This document shows positions 26,901-33,665 of a stretch of 49,098 nt of DNA, piece after piece (position 1 is the first letter of the stretch; the number at the start of each line of letters is the position of its first letter). The notes under the pieces are model-generated. The model ran no database searches and was not told the DNA's origin. It saw only the letters and a program-made list of their open reading frames with translations. Source of the stretch: an uncultured Ruminococcus sp. (GTDB lineage: Bacteria; Bacillota; Clostridia; Monoglobales; Monoglobaceae); contig CADBUP010000141.1 in the NCBI GenBank assembly GCA_902797885.1, positions 1 through 49,098 of the forward strand. The letters are read 5' to 3'. Position numbers and translations under genes: made by a program.

Positions 26901-28315
26901 GCCGCCATACCCCATTTTCCTGTCCAGCCGAGGCTTTCTGCCGGCCAATGGAATGTAATTGAGTTTCCGAATGTCATAAGCTTAAATTCGTTTGCGGCAA
27001 GTCTGTCGGGCTGATTTGAAATCGTGATTGTTTTTTCAGCATATAAATCTGTATCAGGTCTAAATGCCTTGATTTTAACAGTACCGTTTAACTGTCCTGT
27101 TACGGTTGCCGTACCGTCATTATTTATTTTAAGCTGACCGTTTACGGTATCCGTCACAAGACTAACATCTGTGCTTTCACGTCCGTCCGCATATCTTAAA
27201 TATGGGGTAAGCGCAACCGTTCCGTTATCTGTATTAACCTCATCGGCGCTTGAATATAAACCGATTTTATCAATTGCATCAGCATCAACATCATCGGGGT
27301 TTTGCGAGATCACAAATTTATCGGCAACATATACATCTGCAATATCAGCGGTAAAGCCATCTGTTTGTCCTTCCGATAACTGTATTCTAAACTGCATTTC
27401 TTTAAGGTTTCCTGTATATCCGTTTACTTCGCTTAAGTCCATAACATAATAGGTATAATCTCCGACGGAAGCTGTTGTCGGTGACGGTATTGAAGTTATC
27501 CACTCACTGCTAGCTGTTGTTACTATAAACGGCGATAAAACCGTTACATTTTTACTTGTTTTTAGCTTAATAACCATCTTGCTGTATGTGTCAGTAGGTA
27601 AACTCAAACCGGTAAACCATAAAATCATTGCTTTGCCCGTTGATTCTAATTCACCGATATTCCAAGCCGGTTTACTTCCAAACTCTCCGAGAGTTGTTCC
27701 GTACAAGGTCAGTTTTGCTCCTTGATTTGTCTCCTCTGTGGCATTAACGGGAATATGGTATTCATTAGCAGTTTCGCCCGTACCATATGTTGAATAGAAT
27801 GTAATATCTTCTATGTCTATATCAGCGCCCTCCGAACCAAACTCAAGCTTAGATTTGGTGCATTTGCCGCTCCATTCGCTGTTTTGTGACAAATCGAAAA
27901 CATATGTTTTAAAGCCCTTGAACTCAGCCGTTGTCGCTGACATTTGGATTGTATCCGCTTCTGCATATTCTTCCGCTCCGTTTGCCATAAAAGAAAATTT
28001 CACCTCGGAAGCCGCACTGCTTCTTGCTTTTACAACCAAATATTTGAATGCGTCGGCATCGACTTCCGCATTGCTTTCCAGATACTTGTTTGCGCCGGAA
28101 GCAAAGCTTACCATACCCTTTTCTATCGTAGGGGTAAATCCGCTTGCCGTCCAATCTGTCAGCTTATTATCTTCAAAATCCCAGCCTTTTGTCTGAACAG
28201 CTTCAGCCTCTGTCTCTTCGGCAAATACAGGCGCTTGAAGCACAATTCCCTGACTCAGCATCATAACGCTTAATGCTATACTTAATAATTTGGTAAAAAT
28301 TCTGTTTTTGCTCAT
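23915..28315 (-). CDS. Giant secreted modular SGNH hydrolase
   Basis: A 1466-residue protein starting at ATG 28315, with AGAGGTG 6 nt upstream; a GTG at 28324 lies inside that site. After a signal peptide (about 1-32) come two binding-type beta modules (about 42-175, 185-335) and an Ig-like domain (about 345-435). An SGNH domain (about 443-662) follows, with FGNSITFHWP (Ser452; GNS instead of GDS), QMGEN (Asn553) and ARHPGD (His637, no Asp at -3). Then come a BIG2-type Ig domain, a Listeria-Bacteroides-repeat-like domain (KFLGWAL, VYAKWG), three W-type modules, an SbsA-like Ig domain and a C-terminal sandwich. It is presumably a surface acetylesterase acting on the polymer before GH99-like cleavage. 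Confidence 0.8.
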   Translation of the reverse strand: MSKNRIFTKLLSIALSVMMLSQGIVLQAPVFAEETEAEAVQTKGWDFEDNKLTDWTASGFTPTIEKGMVSFASGANKYLESNAEVDADAFKYLVVKARSSAASEVKFSFMANGAEEYAEADTIQMSATTAEFKGFKTYVFDLSQNSEWSGKCTKSKLEFGSEGADIDIEDITFYSTYGTGETANEYHIPVNATEETNQGAKLTLYGTTLGEFGSKPAWNIGELESTGKAMILWFTGLSLPTDTYSKMVIKLKTSKNVTVLSPFIVTTASSEWITSIPSPTTASVGDYTYYVMDLSEVNGYTGNLKEMQFRIQLSEGQTDGFTADIADVYVADKFVISQNPDDVDADAIDKIGLYSSADEVNTDNGTVALTPYLRYADGRESTDVSLVTDTVNGQLKINNDGTATVTGQLNGTVKIKAFRPDTDLYAEKTITISNQPDRLAANEFKLMTFGNSITFHWPAESLGWTGKWGMAASSQDKDYVHRLQYYLTQKYGRGTVDQVYGCGPDSNPTQLGLGEGDIGYDSIDSKFTENLPVLVQRAKDEGANIITIQMGENVKTNPTEENYKKALKLMVEAFKKEIPDAVIILCTSFWGNPESGLVKGTEAAAKELGITYAPLHTLNTKANKAYDQFTNEGVARHPGDVGMDNIAKLMFDAINTQLSKNERTQYTTPPTDVKIADGERKITAASGTLRLDASVLPASTAQDIKWSVSDENIAKITDDGLLTAYNNGTVKAKATCRFDESLYDEVEIMVSGQTIPYTVTYDKNTTDTVTNMPEPNKWAKAGFTFDKVFPERKYYKFLGWALTPDGDTVESVDVTENTTVYAKWGEATGWSFDRDGYLEGWTGENAFHFKSESGVMTAVATEMDTASDRVLKFNSPILNISPADKGFKSIRIKMKNSDFNNDSKLKVKLTTSSGVRSFDAPVSSAEWEEYNFPITNDMGTITGVQIIPTNIDCTVQIDEIYFSDYEAPAVPTSWTFEKGTEDWTVGGDAKNLRVENGAAVMDVTGGDPNFISPDMSGGNIALGDGSDGTINYIRLRIKNKTNGPAAGKIFFATATHNLNGSNDNVSFAIPNNTNGYVDVFVRMTDASEWKGILKQFRIDGVDETPAATSGTIEIDEVELMSISNETVVFKKEFDDASETDALAGISKWDNTISQAADPTDADNKVMKVNITNRYGNWAVSAKVNKGDKYKFKYKIKRLTDAQLILREVVYGTDNQLLSQRIPGTDWTTNQSTFTAAYDTAKSVGIYGEGAGLGEYLVDNVTLTRFDDFAICDKSRVKDGVTDVDIYDNINILFNETVAAPEIGKIHIYDKDEKEIAVSGVSANQTTLSVKHAALNSNTDYTLVIDEVSDNGGRTAKNIRINFRTKDEVEVSGLRFTSVSGGSAAVSGTIVNNLNTSQMLILKLWEYGNGAMTALPQEYSVTVNPGVNTINHMFENISGKAQSVSSSVWADNESIRPVSGSIDFEIK

Positions 28316-28344
28316 TAAATTCACCTCTAAATTGAAGAAAATAT

Positions 28345-28378
28345 GCTTGCGGCGTTTGATTTTACTCAGCGCCGCAGC
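28345..28378 (-). other. GC-rich leader hairpin upstream of the giant SGNH gene
   Basis: GCGGCG (28349-28354) pairs with CGCCGC (28370-28375), extended by GCT/AGC across a one-base bulge. It sits in the 159-bp gap between the 583-residue gene and the giant SGNH gene, about 25 nt before the ribosome binding site. No T-run follows, so it looks like an mRNA stabiliser or a weak attenuator rather than a terminator. I see no other structure in that gap. Confidence 0.4.
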
Positions 28379-28474
28379 TATATTTTCCTCGCATACTAAA
28401 TTTCACTTGGGCAAAAGCCCGAATTATATTTTTATCTCTTATTTTTCATCTGTTACCTATATAGTTATTGATTA

Positions 28475-30226
28475 TTATTTCAATACCAAAGCCTTTTCTG
28501 CGGGTTCTAAATTTGCATTCCACAAAAATGCTTTTACTGTATCTGCGCCATCGATTGTGCTGACATCACTTAAGCTTATTTCTCCGTCTGTCTCTGCATT
28601 TGCCAAAATCGGCACACCCTTTACGCCTGTCAGCACACCGTTTTTATATGTTGCTATACATCCGCCGAGAATTTCGCTTCCTGCTTTATACTTTATTTTT
28701 GTTGTATTGGCAAGCACCGTTGTTTCCTTACCGTTTGAATCTACACCCATCATTTTGGGCTCTGCTTTTGTTTTAAAGTTAACCGCAAGATTTTTCAATG
28801 ACTGACTGTTATCAGACGTATTTACAACTCCTAACTTAAGCGTATACTCTGTATTATACTTCAGCGCACTGTCCGGATTTATACAAAACTGTGCATATGC
28901 ACCGCTACCCATCGCATAATTTACACTTGCGACCTCTGTGGTTTGACCTTTTTCATAAATTTTAATATTTGCCTGCCCAGACTCATTTAAACCCAAGTGT
29001 GTATATTGGGTATGTCCTCCCTTTACAGCATAGTTAAACAACAGACCGTATGCACCCGAAACATCAACATTCTCTGCACCTTCGTGTATCTGAGACAACG
29101 GCGATAATGCAAGCTTATCTTCTTTTATCAGTGTTACATCGTCAACCGTTATGTCACACGCATTTGCGGACTGAATTAATATCGCATTACTTGTAGCTGA
29201 CGGCTCATAAAAATCTCTATCAAATGTTATTGCTTTCTCTTCTCCGACATCAATGCTTTGGTTCATAAAAAGGTCATAATCTTTTCCAGCTGCGTCTTTA
29301 GCGCCTATAGCATTTAAATGTACTGTTGCCTGACTCGACCCGTTATTTTTAATTTTTACGGAAACTCTATGCCGTCCGGTAGTATCTTTATTACCGGTAG
29401 GTCCTAAAATATCCACTCTTTGATTTGAAGCTGAAAATTTTATATTTAAGGCATTGTCCTTTTGTTCAATCTCAGTACCGGAAACCGCTGCTCTCACCAT
29501 AATATTTCCACTTGAATCCTTGAGATACGTACGCCACCAATCTTTTTGGTTTGTCTCTTTTGTATACGTCGTATCAAATGTTTGGCTTACTATCGTCTTT
29601 GATTCCGGGGCGGGGATAGCGTATAATGACACCTCATCAATAATAAATGTTCCGGCTTTTGAGCTATCCATTCCAACTTTATCTACAGGGTCTATTCTGA
29701 GAGCCTTAAGCTTACCTGTCCAGCCGCTTACATCGCTCATCTTCAGATAAATATCCGTAAAATCACTTTGATTCTTATTAATCGGAAATGCTTTTGCTTT
29801 ATCGGAAGTGAAATTTGTATCTTCATCGGTCATAAAAAATACTTTGCCTTCATCGGCAATGTCCGAATGGTTTTTCATTCTGATTTTTATGTAGTTAGGC
29901 TTACTTTCCGTACCGTTGCCCAACGTGATACCTTCGCTCGTTAAATCGGACGTAGTAAACTGCGGATCGTTTTGAGTTGTTATTGCATCGGCTCTGATAG
30001 TACCGTCGATAACTCTGAAATTCGCCATTGTATCCGTTTCCGTTTCGTTTACACTCAACTTACCAACCTGCCAGCCTTCTGCCCCTGATTCAAAGCTCCA
30101 TTGCTTTACAATCCGGCCGCTGTTTTGTTCTCCGCTTTCGGCATTTGCAATCATCGGCAACGACAGGGATGACAGCAGCATAACCGAGGCTGTTAAAACG
30201 CTTGCTAATTTCAAACCTTTTTTCAT
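28475..30226 (-). CDS. Secreted protein built of carbohydrate-binding-like modules
   Basis: A 583-residue protein with signal peptide (about 1-29, ending MIANA). Module 1 (about 40-210) begins KQWSFESGAEGW and has IKIRMKN and WTGKLKALRIDP blocks. It is the same module found in the giant SGNH protein and the 1167-residue GH99-like protein. Module 2 (about 213-375) is a second jelly-roll-type domain. An Ig-like domain (about 380-490) and a C-terminal sandwich ending DTVKAFLWNANLEP follow. No catalytic residues or wall anchor are apparent. It probably captures glycan at the cell surface. It follows the GH-D gene by 79 nt and may have its own promoter. Confidence 0.72.
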   Translation of the reverse strand: MKKGLKLASVLTASVMLLSSLSLPMIANAESGEQNSGRIVKQWSFESGAEGWQVGKLSVNETETDTMANFRVIDGTIRADAITTQNDPQFTTSDLTSEGITLGNGTESKPNYIKIRMKNHSDIADEGKVFFMTDEDTNFTSDKAKAFPINKNQSDFTDIYLKMSDVSGWTGKLKALRIDPVDKVGMDSSKAGTFIIDEVSLYAIPAPESKTIVSQTFDTTYTKETNQKDWWRTYLKDSSGNIMVRAAVSGTEIEQKDNALNIKFSASNQRVDILGPTGNKDTTGRHRVSVKIKNNGSSQATVHLNAIGAKDAAGKDYDLFMNQSIDVGEEKAITFDRDFYEPSATSNAILIQSANACDITVDDVTLIKEDKLALSPLSQIHEGAENVDVSGAYGLLFNYAVKGGHTQYTHLGLNESGQANIKIYEKGQTTEVASVNYAMGSGAYAQFCINPDSALKYNTEYTLKLGVVNTSDNSQSLKNLAVNFKTKAEPKMMGVDSNGKETTVLANTTKIKYKAGSEILGGCIATYKNGVLTGVKGVPILANAETDGEISLSDVSTIDGADTVKAFLWNANLEPAEKALVLK

Positions 30227-30291
30227 TTTCTTTACATCCTTTCCTGCTTCAAATTTTTAATATTCATATTTTTAATTATATTTTTAAAATG

Positions 30292-30300
30292 ATTATACCA
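30292..30300 (-). promoter_or_regulatory. Candidate internal promoter (extended -10)
   Basis: The minus strand carries TGGTATAAT, an extended -10, 66 nt before the 583-residue gene. No good -35 is present at 16-18 nt. It could boost expression of the secreted half of the operon relative to the transporter half. Confidence 0.4.
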
Positions 30301-30305
30301 CGCTG

Positions 30306-31751
30306 TCAGACAATTTTTATCACGGCTGCCGGTGATGTTAATTCTCGCCTTTCGTAGTCGGCGAAGCCGTGCTTTCTGAGTAACATTCCGTCAACAACAA
30401 GCTTTCCGTCGGAAAGTGTTACGCTGTTGGTTATATCAGTTGCTTCTTCTGCCAGCATTCCCTGTATGTATATACGGCTGTCTTTTGATATAACGGCCTT
30501 GGGCGCAACGGTTAACGTTTTGAAATAGCCGAATACACCTATCGGATTTTTGCAGCTTGACGGGTATATTGTTACATCCGCCGGGTATATTATACCGCTG
30601 TTCGGCTCAATTGTTCGCCTTACAGCCGAGACCGCATATGCTCCGTTGTTCGGATTTTCGCTTGCAAGAATAATCGGCTTTTCACTGTCACATTTTACAT
30701 CGGGTAATTTTGTTCCTCTTGCCGCAACGGCGGGAACATCAAACGAGTATAACTTTCCCCCGACCTTAAGCCAAAAGTATGGGTCTACATCAAAAAACTT
30801 CGATTCGGTCACCTTTTCCGCCGAAGAAGTATAATCAGCCTCGGCTATGCCGAATGCAGGGAATATTCTTTGCCATTTCAAAAGCGTTTCCATATCACGG
30901 CTATAATGCATTATACCTACATTAAAGCCTAAGCCTGCGGCTATGCTTACGGGCGTTTCAATATTCACAAGGCATTTTACTCCGTGGCGGAATTTTGTTT
31001 TATCCACATTTCTAAGCATCACGTCCGCTCTTTTATATGCGTCCGTTGCCTCAAACTGCTCCGCTAAATCATACGTGCGGAAGCAATCGCTGTACTCACA
31101 CACTTCTGCCATTCCTTTACCCGTTTCATCGGTCACTTTATCACTTGTAAACGGATCTTGCCCGTACGCGTGTTCGATTATAAGATTTGGTGCATATTTT
31201 TTGACACACTTTGTCATCATTTCACGGTAACCGTCCGACTTACTGTGGAGGCCCCAATCAACCTTCCAGTACATCACATCGGCTTCACTGCACCATTTCG
31301 CCCGCTCTTCCCAGTGCGCTCTTGCCTTTTCCATATCCGGCTCTGTTTCCGAAAAAGGAAGCTGAGGCGACACCCATAACCCCAAGCCTTGATAACCAAG
31401 CTCTTTGAGCTTTTTACTTAGATTAATAAGACGTTCCTTCGGAGTATTTCCAAAGGACTTCCACCGTTCGCCGTCAGGCTCTAAGCTGCCGAACGGTCCT
31501 GCTTCGGATGTCTGAAGCGAGTTATATGGCACATCCCAGCCGTCATCAAGCAAAAATATCAATCCGCTTCTGTATTCATCGGGCATAAAATGATAATACT
31601 TATGATTGAAGAGATAATCCTCTGTCAAAGTATCCCTTGCACCCGACGCTGCTACATTAGGTAAATTAAATTTCCTCACCAAACTGTTCTGAACGCCCCA
31701 CGTACAAACATAGTTTGCGCTCTTTGGCTGTACTTTTGGTATTATATTCAT
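30306..31751 (-). CDS. Clan GH-D-like glycoside hydrolase (alpha-galactosidase-type barrel)
   Basis: A 481-residue protein without signal peptide. IFLLDDGWDVPY (65-76), the LKELGYQGLGLWVSP block (115-129) and YWKVDWG (161-167) follow the order seen in clan GH-D (GH27/GH36/GH31-related) retaining alpha-glycosidases. D165 is the likely nucleophile. D222 in EYSDCFRTYD is a candidate acid/base. The last 130 residues form a beta domain. The usual N-terminal sandwich of GH36 is absent. It starts 4 nt after the permease gene with AAAGGGG before the ATG, so it is in the importer operon and should act on imported oligosaccharides. The family number and sugar specificity are uncertain. Confidence 0.65.
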   Translation of the reverse strand: MNIIPKVQPKSANYVCTWGVQNSLVRKFNLPNVAASGARDTLTEDYLFNHKYYHFMPDEYRSGLIFLLDDGWDVPYNSLQTSEAGPFGSLEPDGERWKSFGNTPKERLINLSKKLKELGYQGLGLWVSPQLPFSETEPDMEKARAHWEERAKWCSEADVMYWKVDWGLHSKSDGYREMMTKCVKKYAPNLIIEHAYGQDPFTSDKVTDETGKGMAEVCEYSDCFRTYDLAEQFEATDAYKRADVMLRNVDKTKFRHGVKCLVNIETPVSIAAGLGFNVGIMHYSRDMETLLKWQRIFPAFGIAEADYTSSAEKVTESKFFDVDPYFWLKVGGKLYSFDVPAVAARGTKLPDVKCDSEKPIILASENPNNGAYAVSAVRRTIEPNSGIIYPADVTIYPSSCKNPIGVFGYFKTLTVAPKAVISKDSRIYIQGMLAEEATDITNSVTLSDGKLVVDGMLLRKHGFADYERRELTSPAAVIKIV

Positions 31752-31755
31752 ACAA

Positions 31756-32652
31756 TCACCCCTTTACCGATCCTATAGTAATACCTGTTCTGAAATACTT
31801 CTGGAAGAACGGGAATATCAGCAGCATAGGTCCTGCCGCAAGAATACACATTGCCATTCTTGCACTTACCGTGGGAAGTTCTTTGCCCGTATTCATACCT
31901 GTGCTCATTGCCTCGGCGCTGTTAAGAAAATCGATGTCTTTAATTATTCGCTGAAGCAGCAGCTGCAAGCATACAAGATCGTTTCCGTCTATATAAATCA
32001 TTCCGGTATACCAATCGTTCCAATAACCGAGGGCGTAAAACAATGTGATTGTTGCAACACCCGGCAGCGAACACGGCAAAACGATTCTCGTAAATATTTT
32101 AAGTTCTGACGCGCCGTCTACCTTTGCCGCCTCGGGCAGACTGCTCGGCAAGCCCATCATAAAACCCTTCATCATTATTATGTTCCACGGCGATACGCAT
32201 AAAGGCAGTATTAATACCGCATATGTATTCTTAAGATTCAGCGTGCCCGACAGCCACAGGTAATTTGCAACCAGACCGCCGTTAAACAGCATTGTAAAAA
32301 ACACATAAAATGATAAAATCTTTCTGTACCTATAGGTCGGTCTTGATATTACGTATGCATAACTTGTTGTAAGTGTTGTGGCAAGTATCGTTCCAAGCAG
32401 CGTTACGATAAGCGTAACCTTATATGAATTTAACAACTGTCCCGAAGTTTGAAATATCATTTTGTAAGCTTCAAGCGAAAACTCTTTCGGTATCATTCTG
32501 TAACCATGCTCTGCCAAGTCTGCAGGTGACTGAAACGATGCGCCTATAATTACACAAAACGGATATATAATTGTTATACAAGCAAGTATCAGTATGATAT
32601 GGCTTACTATATGATGATCATTGCTCTTCATTTTTAAGTTAGATTTGTTCAT
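31756..32652 (-). CDS. lplC: ABC sugar transporter permease, LplC/YtcP type
   Basis: A 298-residue CUT1-family inner-membrane permease with six hydrophobic segments. The cytoplasmic EAA loop is EAAKVDGASELKIFTRIVLP (about 174-193), which docks the ATPase. The C-terminus TGITIGSVKG is the standard ending of LplC-type proteins. It follows the other permease by 17 nt with GGGGAGG upstream. No ATPase gene is in the operon; as in many Firmicutes, a shared MsmX-like ATPase encoded elsewhere is probably used. Confidence 0.93.
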   Translation of the reverse strand: MNKSNLKMKSNDHHIVSHIILILACITIIYPFCVIIGASFQSPADLAEHGYRMIPKEFSLEAYKMIFQTSGQLLNSYKVTLIVTLLGTILATTLTTSYAYVISRPTYRYRKILSFYVFFTMLFNGGLVANYLWLSGTLNLKNTYAVLILPLCVSPWNIIMMKGFMMGLPSSLPEAAKVDGASELKIFTRIVLPCSLPGVATITLFYALGYWNDWYTGMIYIDGNDLVCLQLLLQRIIKDIDFLNSAEAMSTGMNTGKELPTVSARMAMCILAAGPMLLIFPFFQKYFRTGITIGSVKG

Positions 32653-32669
32653 TTTTATTATGCCTCCCC

Positions 32670-33620
32670 TTAGAACAATGCGCTTTCAGAATCCAGCTTA
32701 CTTGTAATATAATTCGTTATCATTACAAGTATAAAGCCTGCAAGCGACTGATACAGTGTTGCCGCCGAGGACATTCCGGTATCGCCCATATTCATTAACG
32801 CCCTATATGTAAAGGTGTTAAGAATATCTGTTGTCGGATACAGCAGCGAAGAGTTTATCGGCACATTATAGAATAAGCCAAAGTCGCCGCTGAAGATTTG
32901 ACCGACTTTCATTATTGTAAGCATAATTATCATACTCTTTATGCCAGCAAGCGAAATATACCTTGTCTTCTGCCATTTTGTTGCGCCTTCAATATCCGCT
33001 ACCTCATATAGGGTTGTATCTATACTCATAAGCGCCGCTAAGTATACAACCGCATTATATCCCGTGAACTTCCATATATTCATAAATGTAATTATAAAAG
33101 GCCAGTACTTCGGCTCGTTATACCACATTATTTTTTCGCCGCCGAAGACCTTAATAATTTCATTAAATACACCATAGTTCATATCCAGCATAGCTAACAC
33201 AACATACGATACTATTACCCACGATACGAAATACGGCACGAACAAAATCGTCTGATATATTTTTACCGCCTTTTTACCAAGGTTGTAAAGCATAAGCGCC
33301 ACTGCAATTGAGGCTATTGTACCGATTATAATAAAAGCAATATTGTAAAGCACCGTGTTTCTTGTTGCTCTTAATACATCCGCCCCGTTAAACAAATACT
33401 CAAAATTTTTAAATCCGCACCAAGGACTTTTCCAAAAGCCCAGTCCTACTTTATAATCCTTAAACGGCAGTACTAAGCCGTACATCGGGATATAACTGAA
33501 TATAAATATTATTATTATGGTTGGCAAAGCGAGCAATGTAAGATCAAGGTTCTTAATAAAATATTTTCCCTCTCGCTTTATCTGCCTTGTCCATTTACTT
33601 TGTTTTGTTACGCTTTTCAT
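32670..33620 (-). CDS. lplB: ABC sugar transporter permease, LplB type
   Basis: A 316-residue CUT1 permease. A membrane segment follows the basic N-terminus (about 30-50). The EAA-type loop is YEVADIEGATKWQKTRYISL, and TYRALMNMGDTGMSSAATLY precedes the last membrane segment, as in LplB/YteP proteins. It pairs with the LplC-type permease to form the channel for the lipoprotein at 35917-37386. The start at 33620 has only a distant AAAGGA, so translation may be partly coupled to the regulator gene upstream. Confidence 0.93.
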   Translation of the reverse strand: MKSVTKQSKWTRQIKREGKYFIKNLDLTLLALPTIIIIFIFSYIPMYGLVLPFKDYKVGLGFWKSPWCGFKNFEYLFNGADVLRATRNTVLYNIAFIIIGTIASIAVALMLYNLGKKAVKIYQTILFVPYFVSWVIVSYVVLAMLDMNYGVFNEIIKVFGGEKIMWYNEPKYWPFIITFMNIWKFTGYNAVVYLAALMSIDTTLYEVADIEGATKWQKTRYISLAGIKSMIIMLTIMKVGQIFSGDFGLFYNVPINSSLLYPTTDILNTFTYRALMNMGDTGMSSAATLYQSLAGFILVMITNYITSKLDSESALF

Positions 33621-33665
33621 TTTTAAATCATTAAGTCCTTTCTGTAGATTTTTAAAATCATCATT

